NCBI GenBank assembly: GCA_007922225.1
Contig: ML679969.1
Location: forward strand, 22,732,509 to 22,796,508
Reading direction: 5' to 3'
Length of the DNA: 64,000 nt
From: Emydura subglobosa
Taxonomy: Eukaryota; Chordata; Testudines; Chelidae
Under the pieces are notes generated by a model that was not told where the DNA came from, did no database searches, and saw nothing but the letters and a program-made list of their open reading frames with translations. Made by a program: the position numbers and the translations under genes. Positions 25,901 through 37,900 of the stretch are shown here, one piece after another. How positions within the stretch are numbered: the stretch's first letter is position 1; each line of letters opens with the position of its first letter.

Positions 25901-28900
25901 AAGATCTCAGGTATGGGGATGTTGCTGAAATATGCAGAAGAGGCAGACCTGAGCTCTGGCACAATGAGCTCGGATACCTGGAGGAACTATCACAGCGCTC
26001 ACATGAGAGAAGATGGAAATGCACCGAGCGATCAATGTAAAGAAGAAATGGCTTGCCCTTCAGAAGGGCAGCTGGAGAGATGGGACAGCCCTTCAGACTA
26101 TGCAGGTGATATAGCAAAGCCCTCAAAACATCCAAGGTCTGAAGTTTTTTCTCTCCTGAGAAGGCGTCGGGGTGGAATGGGAGGAGGGAAAATTAATAGA
26201 CTGTGTTAAATGAAAATCCAAACCAGCTTTGGGAATAAATTTGAGAAGAGGGCTCGCCTCCACTGTATCTCTATGGAATGTGTGTAAGCAGGATGGGCAA
26301 TGAGACTCGGGGCGCATGTGCTGATGTAATGGCCATCGTGAGGGTACAGTGGGGTAGAGCACCTTCAGAAAGAGGCAGAAATGGGAAGCTCCATGAGACC
26401 GGAAAGGACAATATGGAGATCCCAGGTAGGCTGGAGCTCCCTCACTGGTGGATAAATGTGACGCAATCCTTTAAAAAATCTAGAAACAGCAGGATGGGAA
26501 AATACTAAGCCTGAGTAGAAGAGAGGACCACATGCCAAAAATCACTGCAAAATGGACTTTCAATGAACTGAATGAGAGTTCAGAGAGTTTCAGGTGCAAG
26601 ACGTAATCAAAGACCTTGGGAACAGGCCTTCAATGGGTCAAGGTTAAGCTGGGTTGCCCAGACTGAAAGCCTTCTCCACTCTGAGGAGCAGATTTTCCTT
26701 GTGGAAGTCTTCCTGCTTCCTGTAGGGAACAGTTAGTAGTACTTAAGCAGCCAGCACTAGGCCATTGGGGTAATGATTTTGGGTCTGGGCAAAGAGTTTG
26801 ATCTCAGCTCTATGATATTATGTCTGGACAGTCTGGAAGTGCCATTGGAGGCCGCATTGACATTGGGAGGAGATATGTCAGTTAGAACTGCCTCGGCCAT
26901 TCAGGAGCTATCTGGATTAGGGTAGCTGTCTCCTGACTGATTTTCCCTATCCCCCTGGGTATCAAAGGGAGGGGTATCATGCATACATGAGACCTGAATT
27001 CAATGTCTTGTGAGCATCCTGGGCTCATTCCATCTCTGGAGCAAAAGACTGGACATTTCATGTTTTCTTTGGTGGGATTTCCCCACTGGTGAAATATCAG
27101 TCTGAGAATGGTGCTCTTCAGAGACCATTCATGATCGTCTCAGCAGACAATCTGTCACCAATTTGTTGTTGGCTCCTGGGAGATGGGAGCAATTGGGGTT
27201 ATCCTATGAAGTCAACACCATGGCCCTGGATGAGTGGCTCTTGGCACAGGGATGAGGAATGGCATCTCCCCTCTTGTTTATATAATATATCACAAAGGTG
27301 TTGTCTGTCAGGTTCTGTGTGGTGGAATTCCTGAAGGCCGGCAGGAATGCTTTGCAGGCTAACCTGATTGTCCTGAGTTCCAAGACATTTACATGCAGTC
27401 TCATCTCTTCTGGGACTGTATTCCATGCATTTGGAGAGGGTTCCAGCGAGCACCCCACCCTGTTCCTGTTGTGTCTATGATCAGTGTCCCTGGAGCTGGA
27501 GAGGTGGAGCAGGGAAGCCCTCTCCACACGTTCTGCGAGTCTGTCCACCAACCTCTCGATGACACGATATGAGCTGGCATCATGACATGCATGTCCTATC
27601 TCCTAAGGATGCACTGACCTCACCCAGTCCTGTAACAGGGGTAGGTGAAGTTGGGCTTGTGGCGTCACGTGCAAAATGATACGTGGCCTAAAAGTTTGAG
27701 ACAGCTTCTCAATGTGATTGATGGATTTATTATGATGTTAGATATGCTTTTATGCCTTTGCCAATTTGGAGCTGATGAGAGCGCCAATGAACTCTATCCT
27801 CTGTGAAGGATTGAGTGACAATTTTTTGTAGTTTACTGTCAGGTCCAACTCCCTGAACAGATCAAAATCTATGTTTAGGGCTGTGGTAACATCCTGCCTT
27901 TGATCAGTCAATGATCTAGATATGGATAGCCAAGAATGCCTTGTCTCCTTAAATCTGTGGCCACCACAGCCAGGCATGTTGTGAAGCCTCTGGGTGCTAA
28001 CGATTTTATACCGATAATTGTTGGGCCCTACTGTGAAACATAGGTACTTTCTATGGGCCAGATGGATCCCAATACAGAAGTTTGTGTCTGGAAAACCACA
28101 AGCCAGTCTTGAGCCTGTAAGAAGGTGGTTTCCTTCGAGAGAACTTGGGTTTCTTTCTTGGAGAATAATCAGCAGTTTGATATTGGAAGTATGTGCGCGC
28201 TCTCTGTCTTTCTGAGATTAGACTCTGAAGGGTCTTCCACCTCACGGCTGGGGTAAAGATTCTGGAACTGGCTTTAGGAGACACAACCCGCTGACAGAGA
28301 CATTGATGGCTGGGATTTTAAGTGAAAGAAACTTCAAGGTGGATGTTCATTCTTCTAGGTCCAAAGTGCTTCTCCTAGACTGCTCCAGAAGAAAAGGTTT
28401 TAGCCTCATGTCTCCTGGGTTTTTCTTCATTTTGATAAGAAGGACCAGCAGATAGATCAACAGTCAGGCATGTGGCTCTCACCTAAACAAAATAAACAGC
28501 AATTATGACTGGCAAGGACAGGAATGGGACCATCATAGGACTGGCAGGCTTTGGATTCGCCATATGGAGTGGCAATGGTGAGAGGCCAAAACAATAATAG
28601 GGGTATTAAAAAAAAATCAAGGAAGAAAATAAGATTATTTCCCTTAGAATTAAATGAAGTAACCACATGATTAGGAAGTGTGAAGGGACAGCTGGGGCCA
28701 CGGCTTGGATCCATTTTGCTGCCATGGGCTGTAAGAGGGAAGTGAAGGATGGTGGGGGTCTCTCTGCCCTTTATTCCATCAGTTGGTGGGGGTGGAAGGA
28801 CATGCGCAGCACAGGGGTACCCCAATAGACACGGCTGTTCAAAGACTCCAGGCTCACCTGCATGAAGCACCTGCACAGACTAGAATGGATTCCACATGGA

Positions 28901-31900
28901 GACATCCTCAAAGAACAAACACTGTGCTCTGACCCCAGGAATCCCAGGGAACTCAGCTATGTGCTTTTTTCTGCCAAGTTATTCCCGAATCCGTTTCCAC
29001 GACCGTTTGTCTGGCTGTAGGGGGGAGTCTATCGTGAGCTGGGGCCTTGGGAGGTTTCCTATAGAATGCAGCAGGGCTTGTTTTCTAAGGCCTGCTTTCA
29101 CCTAGTTTTAGCTCTTCAGCTCATTTTTCCTCCTCTTCTTCTCGAAAGCGGAGCTGGCCGTTTCTATCCAGCCATTACAAGCAGGCAGACTAACACAACG
29201 GCTGCCGCAGGGGTTGGCTCCAGTGAGGAAGAAGGCTGGGTATCTTCCTGATGGTGACTCTTAGGAGATGCCTTCGGAGGCAGCTGATGTGCATTAGGGA
29301 GGTGAACAAGCACAGCAAGAGCAATCAGATTAGTAACAATCCCAGCTCAAAACCAGGTGTGTTCCCAGGCCCAAGGATCCTGTTTGTCTTAGCACAAGGG
29401 CTGACGTTTAGAGAAGGCTTTGTCCTTGGCTCCGAGTCTGTGCCTGTGTGAGCAGGTTAGGGAAAACCTCAGTACACCTAATGAGAGGAACAAATGCCAA
29501 CAGGGCCAAGCCCTGACAGCCATGCGCCAAGCAGCACAGCAGTGTCAGAGAGAAAGCTGGCACTTAAGTTCAGCTGGGATGTCAGGGCCTATCGCCAATG
29601 AGGCCACAGGATGCTAGGGACAGATAGGAAGCTGAGCCTGAGGGGGACGGGGGGGCAGAGTGCAAAGAAAAGGCACCTTGATGGCATCGCCCGAAGAGAG
29701 ACAGTGTTTCCTAGTGGTTAGATCAGGACATTGGGAGGCAGGAAATTGGGTATTGAGTCCTGACTGATTCACTATGTAACTTTGAGCAAGTCACTAGCTG
29801 ATAACACTGCCTGGCATTGGAGAAGTGGGCTGAGATCCTGGCATGAAAGGCCCTGGGGAAGCCTTTGTTTCCCTGGGTGATGGAAAGAGTTGGCCCTTGC
29901 TTTGCCAGGGTGCCAGGGCTTAGAGGGACAACCTGCGGAGAGCACTGTGTTTAGAGGCCTCTGTGGATTTAGGGGCTTTGTCATGGCCCATCCTAAAGGC
30001 TGAATCTTGGGAAGTGCTGACTGCCCTCATATCCAAGTGACTTTAGGGCCAACTGAGGGTGTTCAGCACCTTGCCAGAAGCTCTCAGCTCCTCGCAGGAT
30101 CAGTCCCTGAGTGGCTGACAGTCTCCACAGGGCAATTAGCTGGGAGAACTCCTGGCTCCCTCCTTCTGCCCAAGGGGAGGGGAGAAAGAAAGAGGCCTTC
30201 CACTCTGAGTGCATTGATTTTGCATAACACCTTTGTTTTCAAATGTTGCCATGTCCCCAAATGCAGGGACGTGTGTGCAGGGCCCAGCACTCCCCAGCCA
30301 GAGCCCCCGCAACCCCTCATTTGGATTTTGTTTTGCATCAGTCCAGATTCTTCATCCTGATAGAAACTAGGCTGGGGAGCAGCTGCGATATGCCCCTCCC
30401 CAGCTATGCATGCACACTCCCCCCTTTGGGGCCTGGCTTGCTGAAGGCAGAACTCCACTCAGAGACAGACCTCGCTATGACCATCACTACATGATGACAG
30501 GAAGCTGCATCTCCAGATAACATGGAGATTGGGCATGTAGAGTGACCACCTGTCCCAAATTGGGTGGGACAGTCCTGGAATGCAGAGTTCGAGTTCAAGT
30601 ACCAGTCCCAGAGTGAATGACTCCAGGATAGCATTTGGCCTAGATTCCCTATGGGGCTGCTCCATACCTGCCCGAGGCTCAGGGGTAGCACCAGCCTCTT
30701 CCCAGTGTGGACCAAGGTGGCCCCCTTGCCACGAGACCTTACCGCGCTCCTCCTCTTCCCCCTGAGGCCCCGCCTCCTGGCCAGCGCAGAAGCCAGAGCC
30801 GGGTGGTGGTAAGAGCTGCCCTGGGTCACTATGGGGAGCCCCAGACCCACTGCTCTGGGTGGCTCACTCTGGGAGGCAGGGACACAGGCCAGGGGCTGTT
30901 CTTAGGCTCTCTGGGCAGCTCTTACCATGACTCAGCTCTGGTTATTGGCCTGCCTGGCCAAGGGGTGGGACCTCAGGGGAAGAGGAGGGGCAGGGGGCGG
31001 GGCTCCTGCGAATATCCTGCTTTAGCCTTTTGAAAAGGTGGTTATTACCCAACCAGCATGACAGGCCCACGGGCTGACAACAGGCCCTTCCTGTCAGATC
31101 TGCTTTAACCAGGGGGGACATGACCGTGTGACCATCCAGCCCTTCTTGCTGCATTCAACACCAGTGATTGGAGTCTAGCCTGGAGCGGAGACCCTACAGC
31201 CAGTGCCTCCCCAGCCCTGTCCTTCATGCAATTAGGGAGCGGTTACAGATCAGAGCCTGCAGGGAGCCCCACCCCTCACAGCCCCAAGAACAGAGGAGAT
31301 TCAATCTACAAGCTGCCAATTTCTGGGCAAACATGACTGTTTCCCTGTAGCCTAGGATAATGGAAAGCCGCAAAGTGTTGAACACGGCACAAGCCTGTGT
31401 GATTCCCTCTGAAACAGCCCCCCGCCCACCCCACCAGCCCACTCCACCCCATCCCATACTGCCAGCCCCCCTCCCACCCCAGGCTGGCCTGCCCCGCACT
31501 GCCGGCCCCCCGCCTTCCCCAGGCCAGTCTGCCCCACACTGCCAGCCTCCCGCACTGACCTGGAGCCTGTATTCTTTGCGGTTGAGGATGACGGCCGTGA
31601 TTTGCTGATCCATGAAGATGAGGATGATGACCACAATGGCAGGCACTGCAGACAGTAGGCAAATCCACCAGGGGTTCGCTCCGAAGGGAAACACGACCCA
31701 GTCTCGCTGGGGATTCGTGGGCTGCACAGGGAGTGCCAGAGGTCAGGCCATACGTTATAAGGCTAGCACACTGCACTGCACTTGCCAATGGGCAAAGAGC
31801 ACTTTGTGCAAGAGCCCTGGGTGTGGGCTGTCTAAATCACACCATTGACCCAGCAGGTTCTCCACTAAGTCTCCAGCAACGGTCAACACATAGTGCTTCA

Positions 31901-34900
31901 GAACAAGGTGAACCCTCCCTCCCCCCCGTGGCCGTTGTGCAATTCCTGGAGTTAATGCTGCGGGAAGATGCTTGTCCTGACGAACTGGAATGATGATCAG
32001 TGCTCTATACAATGGCCATAGCCAGGCCCCGAGAGGCCATAACCAAGCCCCAAGCTCTGGATGCTTGTGAACAGCCTAGTCTGCACTTGCTCCAGGCCAT
32101 GCTCCAGCTGATTAACATTAACCAACAGCGACTGTTCCCTGTGTGTTTTGCAAGAGCATCAATGCTGCCCCGTGAGTGGGGCCAGTCCCGTGCAGTCATC
32201 TGCTTCTGTTGGATAGCGCATAGTGAGGGACCCAGGCTATGATCTCATGTTGGTACCAAGCCCAAAATTAAAAAATTGTGAGTCAGGCCCACAAAAGTTG
32301 ATTTACAATCATGAGATTTTTAGAAAATAATAAAAAGGGGCGGGGGAGGGGGGGTCATCTTTGCCTGCTGGCTTTAAATCTTAAGGCTGGACTTGAGTCA
32401 CATTTTCAAGCTTTCCTCTGCCACCACAAAAGCTAGAAACAAACATTTATTGTTTTAAATGAAAGCTGAGATTGTCCCATGTTCACATGACTCCAGGAGC
32501 TGGGACTTTAAGAAAAAACTAAATTTGCAATCAAATCGTGAGCACTGGTAACATTAGTTTTACGGCAGCCTTTGGGGGCCTGGTTTTTACAACACCCTGG
32601 GGCAACGTTTGCCTGTCTGTGTAGGGGAAAGGTCTGTCTAGCGGGGTGCTCATGCAAATCCAGACCCAGACACATGCCCTTCTCAGTACACAAATGAAGC
32701 AGGCACAAATTTGTGCACAATATGACTACACATCTCCCTCAGGTCTGAAAAGCAGGCCCTGTAGGTCAAATGCAATAAAGTGGCATATCCATGGTACCAC
32801 GGTGGGAATGGAACATCCAGAAAAAGATGATGAATGCAAAAAGACCCAGTGATTAAAAAATATGCAGGTAGAGAGAGAAGTGTAGTACAGTGGATAGAGC
32901 AAGAGTGTGGGAGACATCTCCCGGACTCCAGTCCCAGCTCTTCCAGTGACAAAATATGATCTTAGGCAAATCTTATAATTCCTCTGGACCTCAGTTAAAG
33001 CATTTCTAAAATGGGGATAATAAGACCTTCATACCTCAGAGGTGCTGCATGTGGTTTAATTAAGAACTACCCTTTGAGATCTATGGACGGAGGCTTCCTG
33101 GGATCCCATTCATTACAGATGTACTAATACACACAGGCCTTCAGCCAAAACATGGCACAACACCTTCCCGACTCAAGCCAGGTTGCCTTGCCCTGCCCTT
33201 TTCAGCCCTTCCATTTCCCCCCACATTTGCCAAGTGGCACTTTGCCTCCAGCTTGGAGAATGGGCAAGTGGCTCCCTCATTAACCTGATGCACAATCCAC
33301 CTGACAGGGCGCTCTGTGCCGCCGTGGAGCCCACACGCTAGGTCTGCAGCCTCTGCTAATTCCTTTCCTCACCCAGGCCTGGGGCGGGAAACCCAAGCCC
33401 AGACTTGAGCTGGTGGCTCCTGCTTTGCTGCGTGCTGTGGCATCGTTTGCATGATTACATGACTGTTTAGTTTGGGCCCAGTTGCTAAGTTGATGTTATT
33501 TATAGATCCAGGGATTGGCTGAAGTTTCACCCCTCCTCCTTCGCAAGGAGAGCTCGGAAGGGAAGTCACCTTGCAGAGGGGTGTCAAGTTAAGGGGCTGT
33601 AAAATCCCACTGTCCCGAGTTTTCTGCAGATCCCTCCTGGCCCGGCAATCACAGAGAGAACTTGAAGAGAAAGAGCTGGATGGAAACCACACAGGCCAGA
33701 TTGATCTCAGGTGTCAGCTCCAAGGACTCAGCAGAGTTACTCCAGGGAGGAAGGTAGGCCCAGTGTCAGCAGAATTCTCCCTGCCTCACAGGATTGCACA
33801 TTCTGGGTCTGTTCCATCCACCCCGCTCTCAGGAACGAATGTTGGGGGACGCAGGAGGTGGAACGCAGCCCTGCACATTCCCATCCACATGATTGGGATG
33901 GAGGGCTGGAGAGCTTTGGGGTCACACAATCCCACACCACCACATCCCTAGCTTGCACCCGGAGGTTTGAACGGGATTGCTGGTCATCCTTCGTGCTCAA
34001 CACCAGCAGGGGACTGAGGAAGGGTCTGTGTGCTGAGAAGCAGGCCAGGAAAGAGATGGGTAACCAGACTGGCTTGGGAAGCCACAGAAAGCCATTATCA
34101 TCTGCTGGCCGTTGGGTGGCCTGTGAATTCAGTGGGCTTTTCAGTCCAGTTGTGAGTGGAAGACTCTCCGTGCCATGAAACCACCACTGCAGCTATCACC
34201 CATTGCCCACTTGCTGGCCTGGCTCAGCAGGCCCAAGAGCAGGCAGGGGTGGAGCCTTGCCCTGCCACTGCCCCTCTGTTGCGTGGCTAACCTGATGAGC
34301 TCAGTCCCCAGGGCTGTTAATCTGACATCTATTTCTGGGGCATCCAGATTGAGCTGATGCTGCGATCCAGAAGGGGGCACTGAGATCTCAGCCAGGAAAG
34401 GCACCCTCTCAGGAAGTTCTTTGGTGCCATTTCTTGTTCCCTGCCTTACTTTGTGGTCTCCACAATGGGCTGGCCAATACTGGAGAAGGTTTTTGGCCTC
34501 CCCTTGGGATGATGGATCCTTTATTATCTACACTCTCAGCCCGCAGGATACCTGTCTGAACTGGCCCCGTGGGAGGGCTGTTCGGCGGGTCTCCCCTTCC
34601 TTCAAAGCTCCTCCTCACGCTCAGAGGGCTGCCTCAGATTCCCAGGCAGTTTGCGAGATCTGCAGATAAGTCTCAACAAGCTTCCAGCCCCGTTGGCATG
34701 TTGGCTCCTGGGCTCCAACTATAACCCAGGCCATCTCTGTACACAGGCACTGGTTGCTAAGCAGATTCAAGGGCTCTTGGGTACTTCTCTAGCTTTGATG
34801 CTGAGGGAGATGGGACAAGGCTGTGGGGTGAAGGGAATGGGCAGGCCTTGCAGCAGCAGGTCCCCCAGGGGTCCAGCCAAACCCTGGAGCAGAGGGAGCA

Positions 34901-37900
34901 GGCCCAGAGCGGCCCAGAGAGGGACAGTATGGGATCCCTTGCTTTTACAGTGAATGGAGCGGTGCCCTACATCCACAGAGCAGGGACAGCAGCAGGGCAA
35001 GCTTCAACGTCACCACCATCCTGGCACCATGCCTCAGTCTCGCTAGGGATGAGAGAGGAGATTCTCTGCTGGGTCTGCCAGCAATGGGGCTGCTGGTGCC
35101 AGTTGCAATGGAGGTGTTTGCAGTGTGGATGCCTGCTCTCTGGATGCTGGACTGGAGCACTCTGCTCATTTACACACCACGATCAAAGAGTAACAGCTTC
35201 CACCTGCTTGGACTCAAGCCGGCTGTGAAGCCTGGGGGCTGTATGAAGGGGAAAGCTTTGTATTTCTTTACCCATGGTCTAAGCCCAGGGTTGGCCAGCA
35301 GCTGGGGGCCCATTGGAACAATGCCTGGAGACTGAGGAGTGCCTGGATGAGGGATATGGGCGTGGCTTTGGCCTGCAGGCAGGGTTACGTGTGAGGGGCG
35401 ACACACACTGCATCACTCACCTTTGCCTATGGACACCATTGCCTGAGCCATCCAGTCCTCCCCGGCAACATGAGCACTGAAGCACTTCCAGCATCTGGAG
35501 CTGAGCAGTGGCAGGAATGACATGTCCTTTGCAGCAAGAATGGGCCAACCCAAAGTGATGTTGGACTGATAAACTACTCAGTGGGTCTGTGGACAGCCTA
35601 CTGAGTGGCTTTGCTGGGCACATACCTGTGGATACCCAGTGTCAGCCCCTGGGGCCGTGATCCAGGAATATGCCCTCCAGTTCTGGCACAGAGATAAACA
35701 TTTTCTCTGTTCCGGAGCAAGGAGGGCTCCCCACAGGATCCGGGGATCTCAAATCTTGCCACTCCTCCAAGGGATGAAAGGCAACGTAATGGGAACCCAA
35801 GGGCTGCATCTAATCTGCGTGGAGCAGGGCAGAGTGCAGACATCTTCACCGTCAATGCGGAGGTGAGGCCTTTAGAGAATACAGTTCCCGGCTTGCAGAG
35901 CAGGATGGCCACTGGGATCCAAACGGTCCTTTGCATGTCAGGGCCTGCAGTCGCCACAGGCTGCTCCCCCGAACAGGCAGTGAAGATAGGCACAGGCAGC
36001 CCGGTCGACACAGACTCTGCAAAAACCTCTATACCTGATGCATAAAGTTTGCATCAGACTAACGTGGGTGCCCCATGCACAGTTCCTTCCCCCCCCCAAA
36101 TCCATTATTGCCACCTAGTTACATCACCCCAGCCCCCCACATCCCATCGCTTCTCCTCAGGAAGCCGTGAGCTTCCCTTCCCAACAATTCCTCTGCTGCT
36201 CCCCCAACACCCGGTCAGTTCTCACCTTGAACTCGCTGGGGACAACGAGCTTGGGGGTCTCTAGTCCCAGGAGGGCATCAATCCCACAGAAGATGAGGAT
36301 GGCCAGGATGATGGAGAAGTCACTCGCCAGCTTCCTCAGCTAATGGAGCAAAGGAAGTGGTAGGGAGCGTGTTAGCAGACATCGCCTGGACTGGGCCACG
36401 CTCTGCTTTACGCGTGCTTAGTTGTTGTGCACTCCGGGGGCAATCAGCACATCCCAGAAATACCCCTGGCCCCGTCCTCCAGAAACTCCCCCCAGTGAAA
36501 GGCAGGTGAAACCTTGCTCATGCTCTCAACAGACCTTGGCCATTCCCCTGCACTGGGAGAGGGCTCGCAGGAGAGGAGGTAATAAGTGTTTTGAATGTCC
36601 CCTACTGCTAGATCTAATGATACTACTTGGCCATGTAGGACAGAACTGCTGGGCCACAACACCCAGAAGCCTTACTAGGAAGCTGGGTGAGGTTATTTAT
36701 GGAGAGCGTAGAATAAAATCTGGTGGATGGTGAGCAGCAAACTCCCGGCTCTCTGTCTTCCCTTATAAAGCCAGTGCCCACTCTAGCCTGCCACGCAGGG
36801 AAGATGCTAGCTCTGATTAAAGGCAAATAATTCTGGTGGATGCACTAAATTGCTTTTGTGCACAATGAAGGTGAAGCCAAGGGCCCTAGGGAAGGTTAAA
36901 TAGTGCTTCTTTCTGGTCTGGTGGGAGCTGGGAAGCCTTGTGCTGCTGGGGAGGGCTCTCCAACAGTCCCTTGGGATTGTGTTGGCCGCTGTTTAGAATC
37001 GGGGCCCTGAGTTCTATTCCCAGCCCAGTTGTGGCCTTGGCTGACATTTTCAAAAGGGGCCATTGATCTGGGGTACCTCCTTTGCTAGGTGTTCAACCTG
37101 AAACCCCTAGCAGTGTCCTGTTGGGCACCCACAGGCAATAAGCACATTGGGGAAGGTTGGCTTCAGCTTCTCTGAGCCTCAGTTTCCCAGTCTGTAAAAT
37201 GGGGATAATGACGCCCCCCCCCCCCCCCACTTTGGGCCACCACTCTGAGACCTATTGGGGGAGGCCTTGTATGTGTGTTGGTGTTAGATCCATGTGGCCA
37301 GGAGAGCGCACAGCACTCTGCGGATCACCAACACCACCGTTGCGAGCTGCAGGGCGTCAGACATTGCTGGGCTGAGCAACACTTGGAGATCTTACCACCT
37401 TTTAAAGCAATAATCCTGACTGTCAAGGTTATTTCTGTGGTTCTCCTGCCATGGCCTGCTCTTAGTGGCTGTGTGGCATGTGCTGGGATGCCTACATCCA
37501 GTAGGGGGAGCTGAAGAGCAGGAGTTGTCGGCACAATGCCAACTAAAGGTAAGAACCCTGCACAGGAAGAGACAGCTGCATCCTCCTCACAATGCCCTAG
37601 GTGCTGGCAGAGTGTGGGGAGGGAAGAGAAACACTCACAGGTGTGGGGAAATAGTGGCTGGTTTTAAAGTGCTTGAGCGTCATGGAGCAGAGAAATGTCC
37701 CCAGGAACAGGATGAAGGCCATGAAGGTGATGTCAGGCACGTAGTTACAGCTGTTCCCCACCAGGTGGCCTCCCATGCGCAAACATTCTGTTCTGGTCAG
37801 CAGAGACCACTTTGCAGACTCCAGATCATGCTGCTGTGGCGACAGAGAGACAAGTTGCAGAGGCACAGGAGAGCCGGCCAGCTAGACGAGAGGAAACCCC

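Noticed and set aside
30404..30850. 148-codon minus-strand frame
   Set aside because: Low-complexity GC-rich translation overlapping the fold-back element; no similarity to a protein family.
31224..31788. Overlapping 160-167 codon minus-strand frames
   Set aside because: Only 31560-31721 in one frame is real (SLC4A9 exon 15); the rest is read-through of the C-rich intron and shifted frames.
35598..36011. 137-codon minus-strand frame next to exon 14
   Set aside because: No SLC4 similarity, and the exon 14 to 15 join is already in frame without it.
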